Source: Lethocerus indicus (lineage: Eukaryota > Arthropoda > Insecta > Hemiptera > Belostomatidae). From it: a stretch of DNA of 64,000 nt. The stretch spans positions 1,240,001 to 1,304,000 of the forward strand of contig JACDQD010000004.1 in the NCBI GenBank assembly GCA_019843655.1, read 5' to 3'. This document shows, piece by piece, positions 1-14,039 of this stretch (its first letter is position 1; the number at the start of each line of letters is the position of its first letter). Both the position numbers and the translations under genes were made by a program. A model generated the notes under the pieces. That model was given only the letters and a program-made list of their open reading frames with translations. It made no database searches and was not told the DNA's origin.

Positions 1-2552
1 ATTATCGTGTGTTTTTACTTTTTTTCGTAAAGCGAACTCGGGAGAGACGGACTACTACTAGCCACTGCATCGGAAGCTTCAATATAAATTGAAAATAAAT
101 TTTAACCTGAATGGTTTGGAAAACCCTTAAAAGCGTTCAGTGGAAACTTCTGCAAAATGTGTCGCTGTTGTTTCTGTTTTGAAAAACAAAACATTTTCGA
201 CACAATCCACCAACTTTCGCGTCATTAAAATTAATTATTTTGGAGGAAAAATACTCAATTAGCTGATTTACAAACCAACTGTCGTGACTACTATCTACGT
301 ACTGGAATTTTTCCCAAGAAACAACATTCGGTTCGACAATGATGTTTTGAATCAAAGTGAAACTCGTACTCGTATAAAAACAGATGTTGAAGGTTTAACT
401 TAATTTCCTGTTTAAATGCGTATGTCGAGCAGTCATTACTAGTTTTTATTGAAAACAATAAAAATCTTGCGACAGAAGAACGCAAGAGAGATGAGGTTGT
501 AGTTTTTGCAAACAAAATGTATCATCACAACAATTGTCCAGAATTAAAACATACTATAAGAAAAATATATTATAATTTAACACGGGAATATAAAAGCATA
601 GAAAATAAATTATTTTCCCGATTTGCGATCAGTAACGGGGGAGAGATGGTTACTGTGGAATCTTGATGCTGATTGGAGAAGAGGGATGAGTAGGAACGTT
701 GTACGTGTCACGTAATCCAGTGGAGAAACTCAGATACGGTATTTATTTGGCAATTTTGTGCCCAAACAAACACTGGTTTTGAACGACGGGCAGTTGTAAG
801 TAACAAGGGCAATACTTAATGGCTTCCTTAAATTATTAAGGTTATTACAACCTTCGAAAATCATCCGCGTGTTTTATATACAGTTATAAGGCAAGGTTAT
901 AAGACATGAATCGCAATTGAGAGAGTCAATATTCCGGTTCGTAATTTTACGTATTATTTCTTCAAGTACATTCAATGCAATGCCAGTGAAAAGAAATCTT
1001 TTCGGGCCGAATTTGTCGTCAAGTGGAAAATTCCCTCGTCCATTATTCGGTTTTTCCGACGGCTTCGGGTCGTAATAGCCATTTCAGTGACGTCTGATCA
1101 TCAACGGAGATAAACAACCGAAGAGTGTTAATTTTAAATTCGCATTATTCTATCAGCGCATACAGTTCCTAAGCGAGTATGTAAAGAACAACTGCAAAAT
1201 AAGGTACCGACCATTAGCATAATTGGGGTCGGCAACTTCTATAAAGAAAGGTCAGCGTCAAGAGGGTTTCTGTACGATCCATAAGATCTGTGTGACGCCT
1301 CTGGACATAGACGGATTGTTGTCCGTGGAAGCGGGAAAATAAGGGCGAAGAAGGCCTTTCGCGACGCCAACTGTGCAAATAAATTTTCCATATACGGTTT
1401 CGACGGCCCATTTGTACAGCCCCCTGTATAATATCTATTTCAAGCGCTTTCATCGATCCTTCCAGAGAACGATTTCGTCATATATAAATATCCATTAGAC
1501 ACAATCCTTGAACACAAATTAGATTGCCTTCCACGCTCGATATTGTTTCAATAGGGGCTTTTCTATTTGAAGATTTCAAAATCGAGACATGTTCACCCCT
1601 TGATTCAGTGGGATCTGTACCCCCCAACATTCGATGCGTTTGGGAGAAAAATTGTAGTAATTAAATTTTCTAATAGCCGGATAGATGAATCGAAAACCTG
1701 ACAATGTTATTTGTTTATCTGTCGTTTATTTGTTTACGCTGTTATGCGCTCATTTCTCAGGTCACTGCTGCCTACTTATTGCGACTTTCACCCCCCCAAT
1801 ACCGACCGATACACACTTAAACGGAACGTCTTATAAAAAACCTGAAAAGCAGCGGAAGAAATGATAAAATGCCGATGGGATGCGATACCGGTACGCAGAG
1901 TCGAAGCGTTAAGGTGTACTTTCTGGTCCCCGGGGCATACCAATACAAACAGTGCCATCGATTCAACATTGATACAATGCAGAAAGAAATTGCAGGATAA
2001 TGGATGAAGCAACGTTTAGAGGTTGCATTGCGCCTAGTGCAAGCGATTTCCGTTCTGTCGACAGGTGGACTACTGTTTAAATAGTCGTCATTATAAGTAC
2101 AATTATCTTGTATCCTGTTTAGCGTGAGGCTTCGTATTGGCAATAAGAAACTGTCACTGTGATGGCAACCCTTCCACTTCTTCTCGCAATGTACTCGTAT
2201 TCAGTATATTGAAACGATATTGCTCAAACTGTTTTTACAGCTATTAAATTGGGCTGTGGGCAATAAACGAAACCGGCTTCGGGACAGTCGGGCCGACGGC
2301 GTTTGACTTAGGACTTTCTAGTGTGTTGCGGCCGCCGCTAAAATCACGTCCCGGCTGGAAGCCCGCGTTATTTAATACCGCCGCTAAGGAGGTCACGGGC
2401 ATCTCTCCTTCTGCCCCCCCCCCGTCTTCCAAGTTACAGCTTGTCCAAGTTACAGATTGTCTGCTCGTAAAAAGAAGACAGCCTATTGCGTTATCAGTGA
2501 GGGAGATCGCGTAATACTGGGCTGAGAAATTCGTTGTTGGAACCACAATCTG

Positions 2553-2593
<41 letters not shown>

Positions 2594-4098
2594 GAGAAAC
2601 ACTTGAGCAAGTTCCGGTGGAAATTCCTATTCCCTTACGCCTCGGCCTGCTTCCGATTAAGATTTTTGAATGATTGAAAAAGAGAATTTTTTTAAAAATA
2701 CCTCGGTGTCGGTCGAACGTTCGCAAGATGGTTTTAGGGGGGACAGATTACTCACGAAAGTTCAATCCGTTTGTAAAATATTTTCATTTTTAATTTAAAG
2801 TTTTAATTACTTTCACCAGCCCGTTTGATGTACGGCTATTATTAATCCAGTACCACTCACCTGCGAAGCAATTCAGGGCAGCTTACCGTATATAGAGTTC
2901 ACGTCGAAGATAACATGAATAACGTCCGTCCAGCGATTAGTATTCGATATCCCGCAATGGAAATTGCGTTATTTAAATTCCGATCGGCTTAATGCCCCGA
3001 TCAACGTTCCAGGTACCATCCGGACTGGTATTTTTTTTCCGTTCGAGAAGTTGACTGGAACTAGTTCCGCGGCTGGTGTCATATCTCGGGGCCTCCCTCG
3101 GTGCCCAAGAACCGGTCGTACAACGTTTTGCAGGGGCATTAAGTCTAATTGACGCGCATTTAATCATCATTAATATGTCCCCGGCGGACGTAAATATACG
3201 CTGACGCTATCGGGACGATCGTCTGTTGTGTCAACGTTCCACTCAAGGCCCTCCGAAGAAATCTTCGAACAAGTTTTTTTCTAACAAGCTAATGTACGCG
3301 ATTTGAGATACGCGAACTGTGTACCACTGTGTATTTGCAAATGTTTTACTTTCGTCACGGGAAATTATCTTGTATTCGAATACACGGAGTTCGGAGATTC
3401 CACTGTCGAAGTTTGAAGAGAGGTATATCATCGGTTACACACAATATAAAGAGCATACACCGCTGTTAGCCTACAGGGCTTTGGCGTTGTCTACTGTCGG
3501 TGGGAGAAAACTCGCAGGGAATAACATTAGTCCATCCGTCCGGGGATTGTAGATGGCTGCGACCAAAAACCCTTGCTTCGACAACTAAATAGTATTGTTG
3601 TAAAAGCGTCTCGTGCATTTTGAAGCACACTCTTATCACGAGGCCTCGTCTTCTCGCTTCAGCTGGCAGCGCGCATTATGGGCTTTTATTTGAAGCTTAA
3701 AAAATAAGTTAACGCCATTCATAGGAATTCCGAGACACCACTAACCCTTTGGTTATAATTATTCAACTGCCTCGGATTTGGTACAATCGATAAGCGTACC
3801 ACTGCTATGAAGCAACGTGTTGTGCTACTAATGAGTTGTGGAAGAACAATAGTAACAATAGTAATTGTAGAACAAGGATAAGAATACGGACTTAATCAAC
3901 TTTATTTATTCACACGCAATACTAATAACTTCGTTGGTGAATGCATAGTTTTGCATAGATTTGGTTCTTACACCGTCCTACGGGATAAAAAGCCTGGATG
4001 GCATCTTTGTCGTGAAATAGAAGCGATATAAAAAAAAAACATTCCGTATCTGTTCTTATAACTGTAAATGTTGATTGAACAATAAATTAAAAAGAAAA
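1..4098. other. Gene-poor CpG-rich stretch, no supported gene
   Basis: I see no credible coding sequence here. The open frames are short, lack family similarity and show no plausible splice structure. The most notable object is a 38-base T run (2555-2592). The base composition is richer in CG dinucleotides than the introns further right. Simple A or T runs are scattered through it. Confidence 0.6.
2555..2592. repeat. Poly(T) tract, 38 bases
   Basis: An uninterrupted run of about 38 T. Read on the minus strand it is a poly(A) tail following the complement of 2593-2700, which is what the 3' end of a retroposed transcript would look like. I found no target-site duplication and no recognisable retroelement or gene in the preceding minus-strand sequence, so it may be a plain homopolymer. 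Confidence 0.8.
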
Positions 4099-4247
4099 CG
4101 TAGATTTCGTTTCTTGCTGAGAACAGCGCTACTGAAGATGGCGAGCGGCCGAAACCGGTCTAGCAAAAGACCAAACCGGCGAGAGGAGACACAAAGACAC
4201 GAAATCTACAGTAGTCCAACCCCTCGTAGACCACAAAACGGGTATTC
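4099..4247. mobile_element. Palindromic MITE-like element, copy A (mostly right arm)
   Basis: Right arm of a recurrent inverted-repeat element. It contains the family core ACTGAAGATGGCGAGCGGCC followed by AAACCGGTCTAGCAAAAGAC, GAGAGGAGACA, ACGAAATCTAC and a terminal CCACAAAACGGGTATT. A short CGTAGATTTCGT at 4099-4110 looks like a remnant of the opposite (left) arm, so most of the left arm and the middle appear deleted. Other copies lie near 23.3, 54.8, 55.0, 56.5, 58.4 and 62.7 kb. No transposase is encoded; it would be non-autonomous. Confidence 0.75.
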
Positions 4248-4249
4248 TA

Positions 4250-7200
4250 GATTAAAAAGAAACATAGAAAGTCCTGCGAACCGTGATATGACCATTTATG
4301 TGTGATGAGTTTTACGTAAAAAAAATGCGGTATACTTGTGCTGTATTGTTGTTATCCAATTGCTTGTAAACCGTAATTGGATTTACTTTCTTGCATAACT
4401 GTTTCGATAGAGATCGCTTTACGGATTTTATTACCGCCACATAACCAAACCGACACGTCTTGGCTAATAAACGGGAATAAAAACGAAAAATTTTCTCTTT
4501 AATTTGTATATTTCTGAAAACAAAGTTTCCTCGCTTGTCCCGAGCGAACATTAGTCAGCGGTGACTTCCAGAGAAACTGATTAACCGAACGTGCCACATC
4601 ACCAACTATTGTCTTCTCGACTGATTAGTGAAATTCACTTACGCTAACATTTAACAACTGTCCAATTATGGATTTAAAAATATTTAGCGCCAAATGGGTG
4701 GCGGGGGCTGGATGTGCTACTGATATCTGCGCGATCGATGAAACGAGTCATCAACTTTCGTTTTAAATTTATTTCGGATAGGAATTGCTCTTTTTAGAAA
4801 CGAAAATTCAGAAACATACCGTCTGTTTCGATAGTTGCGAACGGCCGTGTCACTTTTCCAAACAATACTGGCCATAATTGAAGTCACGCGCTGAAGATGA
4901 AATTCGAAATAAGACCGAGAATCTTTCGCTCAGCAGTTAACCCGAAGAGTGGGTATCCGACACGGAACTGACTGAAATTTTCAACACACGAGATAGGATT
5001 TATTCCCCGTCATAAGAGATAAGAGGAAGTGCCGTAACCGACACCTTCCCCTCTCAACCCCACTATTTCTGATAAAGTTACTAATCTTCGGCTGAAATTC
5101 GCGTGTTAGAGGGTGTAAAACTCGATCGAAAAAATAGATTTCTGGAACGAACAGAAGAAAAACAACCTGCGAAGGGTAGAACAGCGACAAATTAGGGCAT
5201 GAATTGAAATCAACTTAGGCAACTTATGAAACTAAGCGGTGGACAACTTAACTTACGGAATGACCCACTTCCTTTGTCCCTGGAGATGGAATAGGAATTC
5301 CTTGAAATACTTACGCTGAATTTCAAACTCTTAAACAGCCCCGCATAATTCCGGAACGCGCAATAAAAACATTATATACTACCTGCCCGAACGAAACATT
5401 CGCTGGTGACGAATTTTAATTTTTTAGGCCTATTTATGACTCAGTTTTATGATTATGGGAACGGGCGCTAGAAGTTTAGTGTGCCAGTCCTTTATTCTTG
5501 ACCTGTTTTGAATGCTCGTAACAATTTTTAAAATAAACTACCTTAACCCTTTAATATTCAAATTTATAATCAAATAAATGCCCACAAAAACTGATATAAT
5601 ACCAATTGAGAAAGTGAATGAATAGTCGAAACCGGCCGGCAGGTTTAGATATTTATTGCCGCTGGTCTTCGTACAGTATATCCGTTGCGCAATATTATGT
5701 AAAAGCGAAATATTGAATCGGCCGTGCAAGGATAATATCGCGAATAAAGTGGGTCAGTCCTTCACCTTGTCATATCCCACGCGGCGTCTTCAAACTGGGT
5801 CCGATAAATATCCAACTGCACTTTTTATTCAGTTTTTTCTTTCCAATGCAACCCAACTCTAAATATGGCAAAGGGAAAATGTAGTTTGTCTGACCTAATT
5901 CCACTCATAACTGGACCTGGATGTATCGCGTAGGTTATTCGCTCGCAGAAACCAATAATTCGGCTGAATACACTTTGCCTGAATGTACTTTTTCCGGTAC
6001 AGTAATTTTGTAGTACAGACACGTATATCGCCGGTAAACATTAACGGGAAATTTATGAAAATGCTGCTAAAATGGAAGTAAGCGATGGTGGGTCCGATAG
6101 CAATCTGGGACGTAGGCCCCGGTTGGACTTTGTTGAGAAGTCCTTGCTGAGGCTCATTGAAAAACATTCCGCAGCATGAACTACGATTAGCTCATCTCTA
6201 GATGGCCGTCTCCGCCTGTTCTTTTTTTTTTTTTCAAAATACAATTGGAATTGGACAAATAAATGTCTGCGATTGATTGTCAAGTTTTCGGTGGCGATTA
6301 AAACGACCTGGAGGAGTTCCTTCCTCGGAAAAGTCGCTTGACCGCGAATCTTCCCCTCGGCTGTCATTTGAAGCGATTTTCGCGCGGATAACATTTTATT
6401 TTTCGAGACATTTTATCACGTCTCCACGTGAAACAGTTCGCAGATAACGTCTGGCAATTGTCCGAAATGTGAAAATATATTTTTAGGAAACAGATATTTC
6501 GCACAGATTTCAGGCGACAACTGAAACGATTCGGGAACAAAGGAACAAGTTTTCAGTTGAAATTCGTGGGCCAAAGTCTTTATTTCGTTATGTCCCAACC
6601 CCTTGTAAAACTTCTTAATGGTCTATTAATAATTTAATTAATGGGTCAAACACAATGGGACGAGTATAAAATTGTAAGTAAAATATTACAGTATATCAAA
6701 AAGGATTCCTCGTGAACCTGATTAACCGAATTTGTAAATGCGCGTATAATGAATCTAATACCTCGACACATTTATGACTGTTAATGATTTCGCCTTGCGC
6801 CTAAAGGTGTGGAGTTTGAGATAAGTCGTGCCAACAGAAAATAGATTGAAAAACAGAGTTTATCGATCAACATAAATGATAAACATTGGCATGTAATAAA
6901 CACTGTAGACTCCAGAACGACCTAATTTATAATTCTCGTTTGAAACGGCTGGAAATAAAAAGAAGGCGCTATCGTTGGATAGAGCTAATAAATAAGATTC
7001 AAGGCTCCTCAGGTGGGAAACCGGCGCCGTAAATATACAACTTAGATATTGTCCGAATAGACGGTAAAGCCCATTCGCGTTCTTCGGGCATACATTTATT
7101 TATTCTTCAACAATAAATAGGGTCGAGGTTTCGATTTCGAAAACACGAATTCATTAGAGATCGTTCGACGTGATGAAAACAAAAAATAGTACCTCCGGCA

Positions 7201-10200
7201 TCTATAAAGAGATACACAATAAATATGTGAGTCGCACAGTCATAGTTTACGTGCTCCAAAGTGGCGATCGGTATTGTCAAGGTTCAGATTGAGAATGGCG
7301 ACTGTTTGGTTTTTTTTTGGTTTTTTTTTGGCGATTTGAACGGGTAACCAACAAGTCGAGTTTTAAACAATCCGTTGGGACGAAAATTTATATGTAAATT
7401 AAAAAAAAAATTGTGTTATAACTCGGTCGAAAACATCGCATAAAATTCAATAAGGAAGTGTTTCAACTTCAGCCGTCAGTGTCGATGGATGTGACGCGAT
7501 AATATTTGGATTTCCAGGTAATAAAATCTCTGTCTGTACATTTTGGAATCGCCGAATTAGGTGATTTTAGGATTGCTGTCGATACTTACAGTTTAAATTA
7601 ATTCCGAAATTCCGAATATTGAATCAGTTCTGTATATTTGAATATGACAAAATATAAAGTACGCAATGACAGGAGGCGGTCAAAACATTTTTTTTTCTAA
7701 TTGACCAACAATCATCCACAGGCACAGTGATAAAAAAGAATAATTAATTTAAATTCACAGTCACGACCAATTTGTTCGCTTTACGGGCTTTCAATTATAT
7801 TACGCTTTAACCAATCAATATATATGTGTGTCAAACCGCATCTCTCGATCGGTAAGAATTGGTAATAGGTAATTATTTATCGCGTGGTCGGAAACTTAAT
7901 TCAGTTGGCCCATTGTTGGCTACGTCCGGCAGAAGACGAAGTACACGTTGGCGTGAGTAAGACGGGAACGCGGGCTTAAGCGCCAATCTCCCCGGGAGAT
8001 TTCGCTTCCTTAAAATTTTATTTATATTTCCCACCACGCTTGTTTCAAGCAGAAACAACAAGAAAGACAAAGTACAGTCTAATTTTTACAACTAAGACGG
8101 AATTTTATCCCAATACCCCGTTAAAGATATCTAATAAAAATAATTCCATACGAGCCGTGCTTTGTTCCTCTAATTTTGACTGTTCAACTTGAAATAGTGA
8201 ATTTATACCGGGTTGTGACAGGTGTAGGATTGGACCTCAATATCTGTAATCCGAAAACACACTTTCCTTAATGGCGGATGACCGCAATAAAAACATTCTT
8301 TATTGTCCAGCTACCGTGTTGGGGGGGCGAAAGGGATTATTGGATTTGCGAAACGCGGATTATATAATTGCCGATTTATGGCCGTGTCCCGCCGAATTCT
8401 CCACACCTTGCACAAGCCCCCGAGGCCCGCCATCTGGGTCACACCGATAGGCCCAAGACTCGGGAAACTTTAGACCGCCTAAGTACATCGCAGACTGCGC
8501 TTCGAACCGTCATAATCACGGATTCAAGCGGCGGCCCCATAAGTCTACAGTCGATCACGCTGATTTACAACCGCCGCCTCGGCCTTCTGACATTCTCTCT
8601 GCAGAACGCAGATCGGCAATTATCCGCCATTAACTATGTACATACAAGCCTTCACCTCGATAATTATTTGTCTCCCGAACAATTAAACTTAAGACCGAGT
8701 TACGCGCCGTAATGTTGTAGATTTCGAATCTCGTAATATCGAGAGGATCGGAAAGAAACGACTCGCTCCATTCCTTAGATTTTCTGAGTTCACACACTTA
8801 CGGCTTCTCGCTATCTTCAGTAGCACATTCCTTTCGTAAATTAACGAGGCTACAAATCGTGTCGATTGGGGCGCCCTGTCGGCACCGTTCAACTGCTTTG
8901 ATCGGCATCGAAATAATAGTCGTGATAGCGATTGATAAGACCAACTGTAATACAGAAAGGGGGGTAATGGCGACGAGGTGTCGCAGTACAGATTGGGCGA
9001 GCGTTGCCTAGATGTGTAACACGAGTGAGGGATGTTGCGAAAACTGTGGTCCGACCCCTAAGCAGTGTCCGCGCTCGGTCATACCTCTGTCACAGGTATA
9101 TACATAGCCCAACAATTAGTTTCCCACTTTCTAAATGCGGAACCTTGTACCGAAAACAGGCAAAGAAAGGTATAACTTTGGCTCCAGGAATATGTAAACA
9201 AACGAAATAACATTTTTCTGAGGAGAGCCTCGAAATGAAGACGCTGCCAAAGAAACTTCAGAAGATGAGGATGTTGTCAATTTTCAAAAACATCACTCAG
9301 TAATAAAAGAAAATAGTATGGTTTTGTTAATTTTTGGTAGCTACAACGTTGTTTTTTGTACTAGTCGTACTGTTGGATGTTTCCCACCAATTGAGGTAGA
9401 ATTTAAACGTATTTTCCTTAGCAATATCTGTTTTGTTCCAGATGTTATTACGTACAATTGTGCGGCTACCGAGAGAATATTATTCTGACTGTGCGAAATT
9501 GTGACAGCAATAATAATAAGTTACTGCTAAAAAGTTTTTTTTTAATAATATGCCAGAAAATGTTAGATGTAGCTTAATGATTTTCACCTCTGTCTGCTGG
9601 TGTGTGATTATGCCGCGGTCGCAGCACTATTATCGACCGAACAGGGAAAACGGTCGCAGCTAAATAAATGTATTGAAGCGATTTGAAAAATACGGACCGT
9701 CATTGCCTTGCAATAATTCTATTGCTAGGTCGCTCGTTTCTGCTAATAACGAATTGTTAGATGTAAAGTACTGTCGCAATAGAGGCCGGACAGGTATTAC
9801 AAGATAGCAATTTTGTTTTGGAAGAAGTAGAGTGAATAAATATATTCATTTTCTTAAGTGAAAATAGCGGATAAAAGAGATTTCCATTTTCGTAAATGTG
9901 AAGGGGAAAATTAATATTTACGCTACGTAGTGTGAAGTATTTGCTTAACGAGGTGGTTAAAAAGGGAATTCTGGGTTTATGACAAGCGAGGCCGAGGTTT
10001 TTCCAGGCTCTTAGTCGGAAATCGACTCAGGAATTTACAGACCGATAAGGCGATTATATGATGACTGATAAAGGTTTTGCACCAACAACATATAACATTG
10101 TTGATTGTCCAATAAATAAAAAAACTTTATTATCGAACCGAGGGATCGATGTAGAGGCGAGATGCCATCGCCTAATAAAGCTGAAACTGTCACAGTTTCA

Positions 10201-12285
10201 CGGCCGACGACGAACGGCCAAAACGGATAGGGGGAAGGTGCCGAGAAAGACTCGGCTGGCCAATTAAGCCGTTTGATTTATATACCAACGGTATGTGAAA
10301 TATATTCGGGTATATCACTACGATCTGAATCTGCCTAGAAGCCCGACTGCCGAAAATTTACTCAGTTCGAAAAGCGATCGGTGGACGCCGAAATGCGGGC
10401 CGAACTGCACGCTCTGAAAAGCGCGAACCGATAATAATTATTACTATTGCGTCATAATTGCGAACGATTAAACTCTAATTAGAACTATTGGGGGGGGGGG
10501 CTCTAATTAGGATCTGGGACAGTGCAATTTGACGTTTCGTCAGTAGGAAGGAAGATCGTCATTTACATTTAGTCCGCTATTGGCCAATAACGATATTTCC
10601 GAGAGAACGGTATTCCGAGGAGTATCAATTGGCGTTTCGAAATGTCTTATATACATATCTTATAAACCGTGTTGAAGAAACGTGGTTCGGGATATACACG
10701 AGGGGAATCCCGAAAGTTGTCTCGAACAACTGTTTATTTTCTATAATATTCATTTTAATTAAAGGTCGAAGAATTATTTATTTTCCTACATAATAGCCGT
10801 TTCGGTCTTTCAAGACGCGTTGAACCTCATTATTCGCCTCTTCGTCGGACAAATGTTCCTTCACCTCTGTGGGAATTGACCAAGTTGCGACCAAAGTTTA
10901 AAGGCGAAGTACACTTCAAGTAATAAATTGTGTTAAAAAAAAACAGTTTCCCTTTATGAAATCTCCCGGTTTTTTTCGGTCTGTTCTGTATTTTTCAGGA
11001 TCATCAACAGGGCAAAAGTTGTTGAGGACTTGCGGCTTGATTAAACATTATAGGTGGGGGATTATAATTCTGCTGAACTGCTTCACGAAACAGAAGTTTT
11101 TCCTTCGGCCAATTGCTCTCTCCTTGAACGCCGCAAAAAAAACAAAAACAAAAAAAGTAATATTCGAATAGAAAAAAACCGAGCAATTCCCATTAGGGCA
11201 TGAAAAATATATAGCTGTGAATCTAATGGCGGAGCGCTAGTCGCGGACTCCGTGTGACAGTTGCAATTGGTTCCGCATGCATAAATCATTGTAACAGAAA
11301 AAAAAATATATATAAAACAATACATATTCCGAAAGATTGTAATTGCTGTGGCTTTGGAACAAGGTGACTTCGAATCTCCGGTTTGTTCTGTTGTTGTTGT
11401 CGATTTGTTTCGCCCTCGGTTAAAAAACGATTAAGGCTTTTCGTTGGGACCGGTCTTAAGACTTTCGCTGCATTCTTAATCGATACCGACTTGGAAATTT
11501 AGCTCGATCCGAGTTTCGCCGCATTGAAGAACGAATTTTGTGAAACAGAGAAAAGCGCGTGGTACGCCCTTAGTGTTTCATGTTTTACGTCCTTGAATTC
11601 CTTCATTATTTAAATTATTGAACACTCGAACACTCGGTGTTCACGTGAATTTTTGAGCTAATTTTCCTCTTTCACATTGCGTTTCAATATGAAATTTCCA
11701 ACCCTCAGTCCGGTTTGAATTAAATTCTCTCAACACAACTACGAGTATCGTTTCCAAACGTAATTATCTACGTAACATAAATGATATGACATAAAAACAG
11801 ATTGTCATATGTCAGAGAATCAGCATAAAGTCCACTCCAATATCCCTGCATATTATCCAGAATCATAAATTAAACTTATACTAAAATGGCGTAATGTCAT
11901 TAAATTTAACGTAGAAACGTTACCAACAAAATTTTATCCATTACTGGAGTCGATTTAAACGAAAATACTGCTCTACCGTAATGGACTACGGAAAACTCAT
12001 TCAAAATTTACACAGATTTATATTTTTGTTGCAAAATTGATTTTATTGCAATTTTATCGCCTTAACAACTTCAATAAAAATGTTGACCAATGTTTCTTAC
12101 GTATTGATTTTTTTATTAAAAATTTAAATGAGAATTTCTTGGAACGTTTGTACTTCCTTGTATTTCCTTATATAAGTAACGGTATTAAATGTAATTTTAA
12201 TCTGATTATTTCAGTCATCGTTGTCATTAAAATTTGAATCATTATACGCGACTGACATTCATGGTTAAATTGTGTAAAACATTCA
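4250..12285. other. Gene-poor stretch, no supported gene
   Basis: About 8 kb without a gene I can support. Small open frames such as 8368-8712 (plus, 114 codons) have no recognisable domain and sit in CpG-rich sequence where stop codons are rarer. An 11-base G run lies at 10490-10500 between two copies of CTAATTAG (10474-10481 area and 10503-10510). A/T runs are common. Nothing resembles a tRNA, rRNA or transposase. Confidence 0.55.
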
Positions 12286-12309
12286 GATATATATATATAT
12301 ATATATATT
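12286..12309. repeat. (AT)n microsatellite
   Basis: Perfect AT dinucleotide run of about 24 bases. Confidence 0.9.
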
Positions 12310-12910
12310 TTATTGCCAATAATATAAGGAATGACGTCCTACCCGGGCAAGAACCTCGGTTAGACCTTTGCGTACCGGTGCGCCATAAAATTCCAGGCGC
12401 CATTAAATTTACCAAAAGTTTATGGCATTGACGTCACGGACAAAACGGGTTCCAAGGCCTGTTTTTTTTCCTTCCCTCTAATTTTTCGCTTCTAGGACGT
12501 CACAGATTTTAGGATAGGATTATATTGGTCGTTACTTGGCCGGGACGCGTTTAATGCTTGAATAGGGTACAGCGTTGACGGGCATAGACAGAGGTCAGGG
12601 AACCACTTCTGGCGGCAACATGAGACTTAAAGCGGCATTTATGATGTTGGCCAAATCTTAGTTCCTGTCAGTTAACAGCCATCGCATTTATAATGGTATA
12701 ATAAATCATGACTATTATAAGTCTTTTGCGGAAGAGGCGTCGAAACTAGTAGAACGATAAAAAACATCTTAATTGGAATAGGCTTTAAATGTATCACACT
12801 ATATATGACTATGTATGACTTCCAAATATATGACAGGAAACCTATCTGGTATTCTTTTTGTCTATGAACGATTTGCTTTCTCTTTAAATAAAAATTATTA
12901 GATATAGATT

Positions 12911-14033
12911 AACTAGCGCCCCCCTGAGTGTGGTGCGGAAATGTACTTAACTAAAGTTCGATGAGTGCACTTAGACCGATAAACTAGCGCCCCTTGAGGG
13001 TGGTGCGGAAATGTACTTAACTAAAGTTCGATGAGTGCACTTGCACCAAGAAACTAGCGCCCCTTGAGGGTGGTGCGGAAATGTACTTAACTAAAGTTCG
13101 ATGAGTGCACTTGCACCAAGAAACTAGCGCCCCTTGAGGGTGGTGCGGAAATGTACTTAACTAAAGTTCGATGAGTGCACTTGCACCAAGAACTCGGAAA
13201 TGCGCCTTGAGGGTGGTGCGGAAATGTACTTAACTAAAGTTCGATGAGTGCACTTGCACCAAGAAACTAGCGCCCCTTGAGGGTGGTGCGGAAATGTACT
13301 TAACTAAAGTTCGATGAGTGCACTTGCACCAAGAAACTAGCGCCCCTTGAGGGTGGTGCGGAAATGTACTTAACTAAAGTTCGTTGAGTGCACTTGCACC
13401 AAGAAACTAGCGCCCCCCTGAGCGTGGTGCGGAAATGTACTTAACTAAAGTTCGATGAGTGCACTTGCACCAAGACTCTAGCGCCCCCCTGAGGGTGGTG
13501 CGGAAATGTACTTAACTAAAGTTCGATGAGTGCACTTGCACCAAGAAACTAGCGCCCCCCTGAGGGTGGTGCGGAAATGTACTTAACTAAAGTTCGATGA
13601 GTGCACTTGCACCCAAGAACTAGCGCCCCCGAGGGGTGGTGCGGAAATGTACTTAACTAAAGTTCGATGAGTGCACTTGCACCAAGAAACTAGCGCCCCC
13701 CTGAGGGTGGTGCGGAAATGTACTTAACTAAAGTTCGTTGAGTGCACTTGCACCAAGAAACTAGCGCCCCTTGAGGGTGGTGCGGAAATGTACTTAACTA
13801 AAGTTCGTTGAGTGCACTTGCACCAAGAAACTAGCGCCCCTTGAGGGTGGTGCGGAAATGTACTTAACTAAAGTTCGTTGAGTGCACTTGCACCAAGAAA
13901 CTAGCGCCCCCTGAGGGTGGTGCGGAAATGTACTTAACTAAAGTTCGATGAGTGCACTTGCACCAAGAAACTAGCGCCCCCTGAGCGTAGTGCGGAAATG
14001 TACTTAACTAAAGTTCGTTGAGTGCACTTGCAC
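12911..14033. repeat. Tandem minisatellite, 16 units of 70 bp
   Basis: Sixteen head-to-tail copies of a 70-bp unit. The unit starts AACTAGCGCCCC, contains GGTGCGGAAATGTACTTAAC and TAAAGTTCG(A/T)TGAGTG, and ends CACTTGCACCAAGA. The array is 1,123 bp, or 16.0 units. Units differ mainly in the C run (CCCCTTGAGGG against CCCCCCTGAGGG) and in GATGAG against GTTGAG. Unit 5 has a rearranged head (AACTCGGAAATGCGCC in place of AACTAGCGCC). Each unit holds the short inverted repeat GTGCA-CT-TGCAC. The sequence just right of the array resembles the interior of a palindromic element near 58.4 kb, which suggests that the array sits inside a mobile element. Confidence 0.97.
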
Positions 14034-14039
14034 AAATTA

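Noticed and set aside
2244..2726. 160-codon minus-strand open frame with a lysine run
   Set aside because: The lysines come from the poly(T) tract read backwards; there is no domain and no composition typical of a gene.
8368..8712. 114-codon plus-strand open frame
   Set aside because: No domain, no splice partners and CpG-rich sequence with few stop codons; probably chance.
12911..14033. Regularly spaced repeats suggesting a CRISPR array
   Set aside because: The 70-bp units are contiguous with no variable spacers, and the setting is an animal genome. It is a minisatellite.
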